64,000 nucleotides of DNA from Aphelocoma coerulescens (lineage: Eukaryota; Chordata; Aves; Passeriformes; Corvidae). Shown piece after piece: positions 1 to 11,856 of the stretch. Within the stretch, counting starts at the first letter, position 1. Every line of letters starts with the position of its first letter. The DNA lies in the NCBI RefSeq assembly GCF_041296385.1, contig NC_091014.1:9461578-9525577 (forward strand), in the 5' to 3' direction. The notes under the pieces are model-generated. The model was not told the origin of the DNA. It searched no databases and saw nothing but the letters and a program-made list of their open reading frames with translations. Made by a program: the position numbers and the translations under genes.

Positions 1-491
1 CACCAAAGGAAAGACGCTTGTATTTTGTGTGTGTACATTTTGCCACCCTGTTCATATCATTTTAAAAATCTGGTTAAATCCACACAGGCTGGTTTCATTT
101 GTGCATTTAACCTCTGCAAAGGTAAGACCAATAAAGATTGTATCCAACTGTCACTGTGTTAGATCAAAATCTCAGGCTGAACATATGGTACAGAATGGTT
201 TGGGTGTATAACTCTTGAATCTGGATTTGTGGCATGGAATTTCTGCTCTTACTTGGTAAAAGATGTGACTGTCAACAGTGCAATTTTCTCAGCTTATGTA
301 GCTGTGAGTCTGGCATGGTGATATATCAGTATATATTACAAATAGAAAAAGACCAGGCTTTAGTGTGCACTCTTTCCAAATGCCCCCCAGTAACAGTGAA
401 TAATTTAGTAATTAGACATATCTTTATCCAGTATAGAACAATTTTACTAATTCCTCTTATCCTTGCAGGATAAACAGGGGCTGACATTTAT

Positions 492-516
492 CAAAAAGGC
501 TGAAGAAGCCTTTTTG
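492..516. repeat. Short inverted repeat (10-bp stem, 5-nt loop)
   Basis: CAAAAAGGCT and AGCCTTTTTG are perfect reverse complements separated by GAAGA. In a bacterium this would resemble a terminator, but the surrounding sequence is vertebrate, so a Rho-independent terminator is not implied. It lies 24 bases after an acceptor-like CTTATCCTTGCAG. It is probably an incidental hairpin. Confidence 0.5.
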
Positions 517-1305
517 TTTGTTTTCTATAGGATAGTATGGAATTGTAAAGTGCATTTCTACTCAGTTCCTTTTACTAAATCCCTCAACTTTTGGAGACAA
601 AGAACAACATCACGATGAGTGGCTAATCAATTTAATATGGCAATTCCTATGAGAATAAAAATCTCCCTTGAGTTAGTTATAGAAATAATTTTAAAAATAA
701 ATCTTATAGGGACACTTTTAAATTTATTTAAATATCCTCCTTTTTTCTGCCTTCTTTACCAAAATCCAGCACTGTGGCTAAAATGACAATGAAAAAATTA
801 AAAATTAAGAAAGAGATCAAGTAAAAACATGGAAGCAGAAGAAAGACAAAAATATATTTTGCTTAAAGATTTTTTTTTTCCTGTGCTGGATTTTACCCTG
901 GATTTCTGCTCTCTAGTAAGCTTCTTGAGTGGGGAGTAACTGAGGGGGGAAGAAAGTACTAGAACTCAGTAAGGTACTCAGAAAGGCAGTATTTCAGAGG
1001 AACAAATGGAAAATTCTGATTTTCAAAAGGAGTCAAATTTAACATTCATTATATTTATGTGCCATAAATATATAAATAGCAAAATCTTTCCACTACTGAT
1101 ATATGTATGGCTTTTCAGGCTGAATTTTATAGCAAGGGAAAGCTTCTTATTTGAGGATAGTTAATCTCACTCACAGATTTTTTTATAGATCATGCACCGG
1201 GTTTTTTTTCATAATTCATGTTATTAATGTAGATTCCATCTTCCACTGTGAACTTATACTAAGCTGAGTAACTATTTAGATAACCCTCAAAGGCAATATT
1301 TTCCT

Positions 1306-1325
1306 GCAGACATTTGCAGACATTT
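1306..1325. repeat. 10-bp tandem duplication
   Basis: GCAGACATTT occurs twice head to tail with no mismatch. This is typical of a small slippage duplication, with no function implied. Confidence 0.7.
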
Positions 1326-3113
1326 GACTATTGTGGAATGAATCATTAAAGCAATTTACTTTAGCAAAAAGTAAAAGACTATTTCTGAAAGAGATGAAGT
1401 TTTCATTCCCATGCTGTTTCAGAATTTATTTGCCTATTAATGATTCCATAATAACTTAGCTGGTCCCATTCCATTCCTGATTCATCCAATAACTTCTTTG
1501 AAAGTTGGAAAGCTAATTGCAGAAGTGATTATTTATAATATCTGAGTGTTTTATTCAGGGGGCCCATTAAAAGCATAAACATTGAGGACAGAGAAAGGTT
1601 ACAACTGTTTTAATGAAAAGAAACATATGAAAGTTTTATACAAATATCACTCCTAGACTTGTCCAGATTTTAAATAAAAACTTCTAATGAAAATAATGTT
1701 TTCCTTCAGAGTATCCAGTATGCTCTGTACTAACAAAACCTGACTATTTTACTTCCAGTATAGCTATTCCACTTTACTTGACAGTCTTGTTGTCAAGATT
1801 TTCTTGTGGTGTTCACAAAATCAAATGTTTTCTTAAAGCCATGCTGTTTAGTGAAGTAGTGATAATTTCAGCTTGTACTTTAAAGAAAAAGAAGGGCGCC
1901 AAAACACACTACTTCATCTTCAAGTGATTTTTGTTTGGTTTGTGGTTTGGCCTTCTGTTTTAAAGAATCATACCACTGGTAAATCAATGTGATGACTGTC
2001 TGGGATCAGAATATTTTACATTTGCTCTGTTACCAATCTGCTTTTAGATGGATATGGCACCTCTGAGGGCCAGCAGGACAAGTGACATTCTCCACCATCT
2101 GTTCCCTTGGGCAGACTGTATCATCCAGAAGTATTTTATTTATCACAATCATGATTCATTTGTGAAATTATGAACTGTTTAAAAAATGATGGTTTTTACT
2201 TTCATATGTTTCACTGTTTTCATGGTGTTTGAAAAACCAAACCAAAACATCCCTTAGGTTCTCATGACAATTGCTCTCAAAGAGATAGGCAACACTTTGG
2301 ATTAGTTTTTTGTTGTTAAATATGTTTTATTAAGGCAGAAAAGCCTTGCTATTCAGTATCATACTATTTAAGTTTCACAAAAGATGATTTTGGATGGAAA
2401 AAGAAAGCAGAGGCCTGTTTAACCCCTCTTTCTTTCTGCATATTGGTCTTATGTGTTAATGCACAATGACACTGAGGAGAGATGAGATGTCAGTTTAATC
2501 CATCTGCAATAGACGGATTTTGCATGTGTGCAGAGCCAAAAAGATGATTTGGAATTCTGAATATTTCATATCCTATGCCCTATGTGCACATTCAGTTCAG
2601 ACTAACATTTGAAATCATCCTTTGAGACAAGGTCATAAAGATTTAATTTCCAAAGTGTTATTTTCATACAACTTGGAGTTTTGCAGCTTCTGTGAAGTGT
2701 TGTTTTCCTTTCTAATGCAGAATAAACTGTTGTGAACAGTATCATGAGAGGCAATTCCAATCTCCCATATAGACTCAATCCTGAATATTTCCTACCTCCA
2801 CTGAAATCAATTGTATTTTGGGGTATTCAGTGACTCGAAGGTATTTTTACAGTGAATTAATATTTTCCTAATAGATAAGAACATGCTAGTGCAGTTTACT
2901 ACATTTTTTCTTTAATTTAACTAGCACTCTAATTTTTATATCACTTGCTGTTCTAACCTGTGGGATATGCCCAGCCCTTGCCCTGGAGGGATCTCTGCTG
3001 AGGTAAGAGATTTCGCAATTGCCCAGCAGGACTCCCTGAAAAGGCAGCCACTTCTTGGGTCATGGCGAGGAAAGGCAGACCCACAATCCTTTGGAAGACA
3101 CTATGCAGATCTT

Positions 3114-3159
3114 TCTGTAACCCATTGGTCTGTCCCAGACCCTCTGTAACCCATTGGTC
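3114..3159 (+). promoter_or_regulatory. Duplicated CCAAT-box element in LTR U3
   Basis: The 17-mer TCTGTAACCCATTGGTC occurs at 3114-3130 and again at 3143-3159, a 29-bp spacing. Each copy contains ATTGG, the reverse complement of CCAAT, the NF-Y recognition core. The pair lies 25-70 bp upstream of the TATA-like box, a usual distance for U3 promoter elements. The duplication is seen directly; the factor binding is inferred. Confidence 0.6.
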
Positions 3160-3181
3160 CCCTACTGATCCCCTGTATCCC

Positions 3182-3187
3182 TATAAA
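3182..3187 (+). promoter_or_regulatory. TATA box of the LTR
   Basis: TATAAA within CCCTATAAAGGC lies downstream of the doubled CCAAT boxes and 72 bases before the polyadenylation hexamer, the order expected for U3 then R in a retroviral LTR. Transcription would be predicted to start about 25-30 bases downstream, near 3210. Confidence 0.6.
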
Positions 3188-3258
3188 GGCAAGCTCCCTC
3201 GGGCCCCTGGGAGGAGGGTATCCATCACTGGCTCCCCCCTTCGCCGGAGGGGACCCAC

Positions 3259-3264
3259 AATAAA
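3259..3264 (+). terminator. LTR polyadenylation signal AATAAA
   Basis: AATAAA within CCCACAATAAAGC follows the TATA box by 72 bases. Together they imply a short R region ending near 3280. T/G-rich sequence suited to a downstream element (CTCTCTCTGGTCTGGTTTGG) follows at about 3303-3322. Confidence 0.6.
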
Positions 3265-3529
3265 GCTACCTCTGTGCGGAACCAGCCACACGGGCCTTCT
3301 CGTCTCTCTCTGGTCTGGTTTGGCCTGGAGGCTGCCCTGCAGAGCTGAGCTGGAATCACGAGCTGACAATCACTAAAGAGCTGACAGACTCTGCAAGGGC
3401 CCCTCTGCCAGCAGGTGAGGGAAGACACCGGGCCTCGGGAAGGCGATTCCTTTCGGGACCATCTCTCCGGACCAGTCACCTCTTCCTGGGTCACAGCCTC
3501 GGACCCCATCCCCAGCTGTAATACTAACC

Positions 3530-5333
3530 CATGACAGTGCTCTCTTCTTTCCTTTGCTTCCCAGCCTTTGGACAATATGGAACCTGAGACATTGCATGAG
3601 CCAGTCATTCTTTTATTTTGCAGTGCCAGCTCTGTGCTGTGTCAACAGACAGAAGTGAGGGGCATGTGAAGACAGTGAGGGAATAGAAACTTCTGTGGGT
3701 GGACTTGAGAGGACAAGGACATTGCCTGAGGACAAAGACAATGACATCCTTGAAATTGTGAGGCAACCCATCCTTTCAGCACATCTGTCTAAGTGTTTTT
3801 ATGCTACATCCCTCAGGCTACATCTGAGAAATAGTCAAGACTATGGCACGTAATGCCACTATGATCTGAACAAGAATCCACATCTGGAATGTAGATGGCC
3901 TCCTGCAGAGTTAGGTAGCCCAGACATCTGTATCAGGATACATCCTGGAGCAAAAACATACCCTTACATAGGGAACAGTGCAGCGTCTTGACCTTGGAAA
4001 CATTTGTTATGGTTGGAGGGAGATTTTTTTAGACAGAGTGTTCTTACCAACCCTAATTTTTAGTTGATGGGTAGGCCAGGGGATAGCTTGTGTTTGATGT
4101 GGGGAAGAGGAAGCCATGGCAAAATTTTCCACTGAGCTCCTCCTGGGAGACCAGAAATGAATTGCATGTGAGCGATTTTAGTTACTCAGTGAGTAATTGG
4201 AAGGGCCTCAGATACAACAGTGATGAGAGCACTGTAAGAACCCATGGAGAGTGTAATCATGAAGGTAACAAAAGATGGGGGGAGTGTTCAGCTTCAGAGC
4301 AACATGCCAAGAACATGATCTAAAATGTTAAACTGGCTAAAATATCAACAGATCAAACTGAGAGAGGCTGAGACATAATGTCATCCTTCAAATTGCAGAT
4401 TTGGGACTGAATTTACACTTAACAGTTTGAGACTCTTCCCACTGAAGTCTGTGGCAAGCTGCCAGCTGACCTCAGTGGGAACAGACTTAGACCAGAAGCT
4501 ACTGTGCAAGTAGAATTCAAAAAGTGCTGAATCGATGCATTGGAAATAAAATTCACAGTTTCCTGCCAGAAAACAAGGAGAATGGCAGGGAGAAACCTGC
4601 AAATATCTGAACCAAAAGATGCAGGACAACATACAATCCAGGATGGAGAGTCAGTGGCACCAGGGAGTTGCAGAAGATAAGGTAATAAAAGATGGACTAG
4701 AGAAAGAGAGTGAAACAAGCATCAATATCTACTTGTAAGAGAAGGTTCTGGTCCTCCAACCAGTCAGGTGGCACAAAAAGGTGTTCTGGCTGTTGACAGT
4801 GGCAATGTGGTGCTGGAGCAGCCCTGCAGAGGAGAGGTTCAGTGGAATACTGAAACCAATTCTACTTATTTCTGCTAGTGTGGGCTTGAATGAGAGTTAA
4901 AAATATGCTGATTTGGTAGGACTCTTTACTCTTGTGGACAATGGGATTAACCCCAGTAATCAGATGGAAATTCATAATAAAAGATCTGCCTACCTGAAAG
5001 GAAGGATAGAGCAATGCAGGTGTGAAAGCAACTACAATACTAAAGAAAACACTAGTATAAAAATGAAGGAATAAATCCACTTTTTTAAAGAAGAAAAAGT
5101 GCTAATGTAAAATAGAGCTCCTGCACTGATGTCACCTAATGCTGTGACCTGCACTTGGGGGAAATCAGCAATGACAGAAACAACCTCAATGCTCTGACCA
5201 CATAACAAATGACATATAATGTGATTTGATTGAACAGTTTAAATTAAAATGTCACATTACTGACAACCTATGCTTCTCTGAATGAATGCATTAGGAAATT
5301 GTCACAATGGATCTGCCTTGGAAAATGGCACAA
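3530..5333. other. Unique sequence downstream of the LTR
   Basis: This stretch is slightly less AT-rich than the remainder but has no recognisable retroviral gag, pol or env. The longest frames (77-99 codons) give no domain. I cannot exclude a very degraded internal retroviral region, but nothing supports one, and the proposed target duplication at 3524-3529 argues that host DNA resumes here. Confidence 0.45.
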
Positions 5334-5365
5334 CAAATGGAAATCACCACAAGTGGAAATCACCA
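5334..5365. repeat. 16-bp tandem duplication
   Basis: CAAATGGAAATCACCA is followed directly by CAAGTGGAAATCACCA, a two-copy tandem repeat with one mismatch. It is probably a local duplication followed by one substitution. Confidence 0.75.
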
Positions 5366-5504
5366 AGGACACTGCCATTGTTATCGCTAATTCCAGGCAT
5401 TAGCTTCTTGACTTTGATGTGTGTTTGAGCTCTTCAGCCTATTAGCTTCCAGTTCCCACAAGTGCCCAAGCATTCCTAACAGCAGATTTCATGGAAATCT
5501 CCCT

Positions 5505-5756
5505 GGTATGTGTGATCACTGGAGCATGGGTCGCCCATCACCGGAGCATGTAATGGTGATGCCAGAGCCTGAGGTGATCCACACTGGCCCTGCTGGGACA
5601 CCAGGATGGCACAAGGTTACCAGCTCTGGCAGCATGACCATGGCAGCTCCATTTACTCCGCTGTGGGGGCCAGAATGTTTGATCTGGTTCTTCTCTTTCA
5701 TCAGAAGTGTGCTAGCACAGAATTTTGCCTACATAGGAACCACATGTTCCCACTGA
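5505..5756. other. GC-richer segment of unknown origin
   Basis: About 250 bp is visibly richer in G and C than its flanks. It contains an open frame of 111 codons on the plus strand (5421-5756) and a shadow frame on the minus strand. A near-duplicate pair GATCACTGGAGCATG / CATCACCGGAGCATG occurs at its start. No family was recognised. It could be a relic of a repeat or a decayed retrocopy, or simply a local compositional fluctuation. Confidence 0.3.
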
Positions 5757-5932
5757 GCTGTGTTTTTATTAGCAACCAAAATTACTAGTTGTTTGTGCTG
5801 TTACTTTTGAACTTTGTTTTGGAAGAAAGTTTCTCAGCACTTTTGGTACAGAAGATTGAAAAAAATATGGTGACTTCAAAATAAAAACAATTAGTTTATA
5901 AAGAATGTATCATTTCTAAGGTATATACTTAG

Positions 5933-5970
5933 CTAAGACATGCACATTAACCTAAGACATACACATTAAC
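5933..5970. repeat. 19-bp tandem duplication
   Basis: CTAAGACATGCACATTAAC is repeated head to tail as CTAAGACATACACATTAAC, with one mismatch (G/A). It is a simple two-copy local duplication. Confidence 0.8.
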
Positions 5971-8900
5971 CTCACTTTTGTTGACATAATATCTGAAATC
6001 AAATGTCTTATTGACTTGAAAAATAAAAGGTTTTTTTTGAAACCAATTCTTTCAATTTTTAAATGCTTGATTTTCAATGCTAGTTATTTTTTTCATTACT
6101 TAGGACAGCACAAATCTGTAATATCCTTTAATTAGAAAAAATATCTTCAGGGTTTTTTTTCTATTAGAATCTAGGTGTGACAAGCAATAGAAGAATTCTC
6201 ATTAACGGAGTTTGTTCTTTGTAGGTAAACTGAACACTAGAGGGTTCAAATTTCTCTATGGCTGTTTGGCTTCTATGAACTGAGTTGTCTTCTCAGTATT
6301 TTTCAGTTTTTGTGGGCAAACTGGGGGAAAAAACCCAACAAAAAAGCATTACTGGCTCTTCTACATTGTGGGGGAGCCAGTATCAGTTGAAACTGATGCA
6401 CCTTTTTCTATAGCTATTGGAATATTAAATCTGTCTTTATAAATCTGAGTACAGAAACATGGTCGACATCTAGAAGAACAGCAGATAGCAAGATGAAGGA
6501 TCAGAGGCTTAACCAATTGCTCCCTGATGTCAAACTGAGAACCAGCAGAAATAATCATTTTGGCATCAGACAGGAAAAGTCAAAGGTCAGGATTTAATGC
6601 TGTCACAGAAGGATTCTTCAAATAAGCCAAGCAGCTGCTTACTAAAGCATGATTATTTGTTGTGTTTAGGGATTCAGAGAAAAGCGTGATGTGAATGGGA
6701 ATGCAAGGTCTCCATGTAAAAACAGGGAGAACCATCTTATATGGAAAGTCTTTCCCACAATCATTTTTTACTTGAACAAGTCCACAGAAGGTAGGTAAGT
6801 AGGCTTCTCCTGTTTCCTACTTTTCTTCTGCTCAGCTAATAAGTCTTGCCTTTAAAGGATTTTCCTTTTTACAATGAAATACAAGACAGTGTCCTATTTC
6901 TCTGAAAGCTGGATGTGATGTTGAACAGGAAATTCAAAATTGCTCAAGTTCCAGCTTGTCAGAGCAGAAACAGTGTTTTAGTTTTTGTTCCAGCACAGAA
7001 CATCAAATGTAACTCCTTGTGCCTCCAGCTGTCAAGGATGTTCTGCTGCAGAACACCAGCAAATCTGTTGACTGGATTGATAATCCCCCAAAACAGTAAG
7101 GTGCCCATTTGTGCAGTCCTGCTTCTTATCAGTCAACACATCAGTGCCAAGTTGAATGGAATCTTGGATGAAGTTCCTGGACGTACAGATCTGTGCTTGG
7201 GATGCTGGTTTCCACAGAATCTCAGAATCTGAGTTGTTAACTTGATAATATGAACAAATAGTCACCTCGTGTAAGTCCTCTAAGTATCTGCATTCTATTG
7301 ATAGTTGAGATGTGAGCTTGCTACATCTGCTTAATTCAAAAAACTGCTATCAAACATTCCTCAACAGATCCTAACATATTTCTCTGTCAGGACTACTTGG
7401 AGAAATGGAACAGAAGGGAGGAAATGAACAGATCATGCAGTATAATTCACCTGTATCTGATACCAGTCCTCCTTCTGGCTTTTGAATAAAAAATAAAGCA
7501 GTCCTAGAGATATGCCATTGCTTGAGGGTCAGGGGTAATGAGAAAGCAGATCTAGCTCAGCTTAAAAATGGTTGGAGTATTAGGCATCAAGTCTGGTACT
7601 GAAACACTGCTTTTCAGCAATGAAACTTTGCATATGCATTACTTGTGCAGTTATCCCTCATTCCACAGAGTGCTTAGGAGAGAGGCTGGGATTGGAATAA
7701 CCTCAGACTGCTTCTGCAGGACAGGATAAACTTCTGAGGCCAGAGTAAGAAAGCTTTGCTCAAGCTGTTGATTGTATCTTCAGAGTTTACTTGATTTCCT
7801 TTCCCAGCCTTACAACACAAATTAATGTGTATGTGTATATGCAAACTGTAATTAGCTGGATGTTTCAGAGGTTGAATGTTTTGTCAAGTCCTGGAGAATG
7901 TCTCAAGTTTGTTGCTCACTCTTTCAAACTCTAAAGCCATCAGAGGCAATAAAACAAATACACTGTACATGCAATAGCAGCAAAATACATCCTCAGGATA
8001 GTTTAACATGGGGTGCATTGAAATCCAGGAGATTAAGAAGGGAGAAAACGAGAATATAGACACAGCAATTGGAAAGATAAATAGAGTGAGACTGCTACAG
8101 GTAGCATTGGCCATGCTGTCAACCTTGTCATCAAACTTTGTAAGAACTGCAATTAGGGATATAAACTTCTAGATCCTTGAGAAAATCTCCTTTCTGATTT
8201 CTTAGGTGCCCAAGTGATGTCCATGTGGAGCCCATCCTTGAGTATTTGTAAGTTTTCCATTTCTATCTTTATTTTTTTTCCCCATATTTTTCTTCATCTT
8301 TTCACCCCACACAAACACCTTACAGCATATTTAGCACATTATGCAAACCAAGGGATGAATCTCCAGAAGGACTTGAACACCTGCTGCTTCTGTTGACACT
8401 AGCTGGAGGGTTTAAATGTTCTGCTAATAGAGTTCCTAATGGTTTCTAAAATTATCAAATAAGGTGACAGTTTCCCATTTGAAGTAAACAAGGAAGTTTC
8501 CCAATCCCCTTCCATGGTTTGCTGTGTTGTCCATGTAAGACACCCAAGTTGGAGCTGCTGGATTCCATTGCATTAAATGAGTCACTGGGGTGAGGACTAT
8601 AATAGCAGAGGAACTGTTTTAACAGAATAGATCAAAAATCCATCTTATCCAGCATCTTGTCTCAATTCAGAATACTTCAGGAGAAGGTGTTAAACCCACT
8701 TAGTGCATGTGATATCATACAACAGGAGATATTTCTTCCTTACCCCATCTGGTGATCAGTTTATACCCTGAGGCTTATGGATTGAGCTCAGGTTGTAACT
8801 ATTCAATACTTTCATTTTCAAGATCCAGAAAGAGTATATTTCTAAACGCTGCTACATATGACTGCCAGACACAGCAAGTCTGTAATTTCAAGCAAACTTC

Positions 8901-11329
8901 CTATAGCATTAAAAAAAAAAAAAAGACAAAACCAAAAAAGTAATTAAAATCAAAATAGAAGCAGGCAAACAATAAAAACAAAACATACCATCAAAAAATC
9001 CAGCCCCAAAGCAGAAATAAGATCGTGGAGAAAAAAAACCATTATAATATAAATTTTTAATGGTCTTTTCATTTATATTTGAAAAAAACCCCAAACCTGC
9101 AACTACTCTAAAATATGTTTTTATCTGAGTAATTCCAGGATTAACTTTTAATTATTTCAAGTTGAAGCTCTGAATCATGTTCTTTTAACTAATGTTGTGA
9201 TTCTGTGAAATTACGCATGTTTCCACTACTTGAAAGAAGAATAAAGGTTAAATGTCAATGAAGATGTTCTACTTATTGGGTGTAATCAGGACATAAAACA
9301 TTATTTTTTTTTCTCCTCATAACTCTAGGGTCAAAAATTCAGCAATCTCTTGTAGCTGAGGGTGCAACCTGCTCTGAGGTCTTCCTTCCTTTGTTCTTTA
9401 TGGCTAATAGTTTCAAAGGAGTGGGAGGATGATCGTGATCTAGTTCCATTCAATTGCATCAGTAAGTCATTCCCAGGTCCTCACATCAGTTTTGAAAAGA
9501 CTGCTCATTAGTTTATCCAGAAGGATGTGTTCCCAAACTGCACTTCAGTCTTCATTGTTACAAGATACTGCAATACTTGTCCTAAGAGTGGGCTCTAAAA
9601 CAGTGTCCCAACCCACAGGAAATTCTGTCATTTTGACATTTGTTTTCCTTCTGAATTGTTACATCAATATATCGAACAGTTTGAAACTTTATGTCAAACA
9701 AACTGCTGAAATATTTCTGTCCTGACCTTATTAAAATGTTTTAAGGTAGATTGTATTTTAAAGGTTATTTAGCCAGATAAAGCAAGCTTTCTGATGCGAT
9801 CCTAAAAAAAAAAAAAAAGTTGATAAAAATGTCATGTTCCTAGGACATTTTCAAACTCATCTAGCCAATGTTTTTGCTGGAAAACTGCTCCTTCAGGAAA
9901 ATAATAATGCCTACCTCTTCTGTAGCTGATCACTGTAGTGCTGGACTCTGAAACTCTGCTGAAAAGCTGTAAATTTATATTGCTATTGTCATGAATGCTC
10001 TTGTTAAAATACAAATCACCTGAAACTTGACTAATCAATCATAAATCTGAATAGTCAGTTCTAATAATATAGGCAGGACTTGACTATCCTTGCTTAATTA
10101 TTTCATAAAGCACCAATGTTGCTGATATCCAGTGTGGTTTGAAACTAAAAGTATTCTTCATTTATCTGAGTTGTTGAAATGTTTGTCCAGATTCCACTGA
10201 AAAAGAAACGATGCCAAAACATTGAGCCTTTCAGTTGGTTGCAGAAGGTTTTTTTTTCATTATTTTTTCTTCAAGTGGCATATGAAAATTTAGTTATTTT
10301 TAAGACTTCTATTCTGTATGGTGTAATATATTTGCCTCATACCATTATAACCTCCATGACATCACTAGAAATTAGGAAAGTATGAAAAGATGAGATTTGT
10401 TCTCAAGCCCTACAGTTAGGTTTCAATCAACATGTAAAAAGTATATGTGGTCCTACTGCAATGAAGAAAAGAATTATGCAAATGGGAGGACTTTGCCTTC
10501 CACCACAAAGTACCATTAAGATGGGTGTTAAAGGAGGCAGGACATTCAGGAACAGTCAGCACAGGGCTGACACAACTTCTGCTGAAAGCAAAACAAACAA
10601 GTCTGGCCATAATCTCTTGTGTCCTGTCCAAATAGCAAAGTGCCAAAACTGAAAAACATGGTCTGAGTGTCTCCATATTTCCCTGACCCAAACTTTGTCT
10701 TTACATTCTAGAAGTAATATAGAACAAGCCTTCTAAAATTGCAGTGCAATTTCTTGAAGGGGAATAAGTTACAGATGATGTGTTACATACTCGAGTATTC
10801 CCCTGTGGGGTTAAATGATACTCTCCATGGCACCCCCTTATGCCATGTGCAGTTGGTCTTATCTCGAAAATGCAGACTGCTTGCCAGCAGGCATTCCTGG
10901 TCATTCAAGTCTGGGCAAAATTGCACCTGATAGAGAGGGCACATACTTTGATTTATGTCTAAGATATTCTTATACTCCATTACTCACACACTTTAATAGC
11001 AAAACACTGCATGAGCACATGTGTTGGAGGACAGAACTCATTTACTGCACAGTCCAGAGGGGAAGCATCAGGTTTTCTGGGTTGATATTTAGTACCTGAA
11101 CAATGTAAAAACTTGTGTCAAAGCCAAGAAGCTGGAATGACTGTCAGCTGGTGGCATCTTTGCTCCAGGTTTCAGGCCCTTTCTATAATTACATATGTTT
11201 TGTGCAGGGTACACTTGATACTCCAAACATGTCAGCTCTGTTAAATTAAATACAATCCAGGAGAGAAGGCAGAGAGCCTAGATTTTGTGGCCGACCTTGA
11301 AATCAAATGTTTAGCAAAAGTCTTCCTAG

Positions 11330-11349
11330 TTTTTTTTTTTTTTTTTTTT
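11330..11349. repeat. Poly(T) tract, 20 nt
   Basis: An uninterrupted T20 with no adjacent recognised retroelement. Seen directly; it could be a plain homopolymer expansion or the tail of an unrecognised minus-strand retrocopy. Confidence 0.85.
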
Positions 11350-11834
11350 CATTTGAGAAGGTTGAAAATCAAATAGCTGACACATTCCTGGGGACTGCTG
11401 AGTCAGCTGGAATGTTACTGAATTATGTTCTTTATTCTAGTGAATAAGAAGATGTGGATTAATGGCACCATAAGATCTTCAAAGACTGATTTCCAGCTAA
11501 GAATAGTTTATTGCTGATTCATCTTAAAGAAAGTTACCTGGTTTGAGTCTCAGAGTAAGATATTTAAATATGTATTTTAAATGAGTTCAATTAAGAGTCT
11601 ATTGCTTCCCTGTGACTCTAAAGTCACAGGGTGGGAGCTTTAAATTATAAAGCTAAAAGGAGATCAGATCTAATCTCTTTCCTGTCTCAGTGTCTAAAGT
11701 TGTCCTTTAAATTCTTACCAGCCTGCCAAGTCTGAAGCTGAGTGCTCAAACCTGCAACTGAAATAGTTTTAATAATATTTTGCCTGTAATATATCTTTAT
11801 ATGATATATCTGTACTCTAGCATAGAGTGCTTTT

Positions 11835-11856
11835 AAAAAAAAAAAAAAAAAAAAAA
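11835..11856. repeat. Poly(A) tract, 22 nt
   Basis: An uninterrupted A22 followed by GAAAGGAAG. No upstream polyadenylation hexamer or coding remnant was recognised, so it is treated as a simple homopolymer rather than a retrocopy tail. Confidence 0.85.

Larger units (their letters stand above)
1..2952. other. Unique AT-rich non-coding DNA
   Basis: No interspersed repeat or gene was recognised here. The sequence is AT-rich with few CpGs, as in an avian intron or gene desert. Two open frames of 60 and 79 codons near the start show no domain or composition signal. The block holds a 10-bp stem hairpin (492-516), a small duplication (1306-1325) and one acceptor-like site at 467-468 followed by an open frame. 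Nothing else stands out. Confidence 0.6.
2959..3523 (+). mobile_element. Solo-LTR-like endogenous retrovirus remnant
   Basis: This block is abruptly GC- and CpG-rich compared with its AT-rich flanks and is built like a retroviral LTR. It begins TGTGGGATATG and has a U3-like part with two CCATTGG boxes, a TATAAA at 3182-3187 and an AATAAA at 3259-3264. A long U5-like stretch follows. The hexamer CTAACC lies immediately before the proposed start (2953-2958) and immediately after the proposed end (3524-3529), consistent with a 6-bp target duplication and a solo LTR. The proposed 3' end reads ATA rather than the usual terminal CA, so one terminal base is non-canonical. No primer-binding site, gag, pol or env was seen next to it. 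Many surviving CpGs suggest a younger insertion than the LTR near 36.3-37.1 kb. The family name is not known to me. The open frames of 60-127 codons on both strands inside it are by-products of its high GC and few stops. Confidence 0.72.

Noticed and set aside
492..516. Hairpin followed by T-rich sequence, like a bacterial terminator
   Set aside because: The window is vertebrate nuclear DNA with CR1 and LTR elements; Rho-independent termination does not apply.
3062..3608. Open frames of 74-127 codons on both strands around 3.1-3.6 kb
   Set aside because: They lie in the GC-rich LTR, where stops are scarce, and overlap each other on opposite strands; no retroviral protein motif is seen.
3530..5800. 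Possible degraded internal region of the endogenous retrovirus beginning at 2959
   Set aside because: No primer-binding site, gag/pol/env motif or second LTR was found, and the CTAACC match suggests host DNA resumes at 3530.
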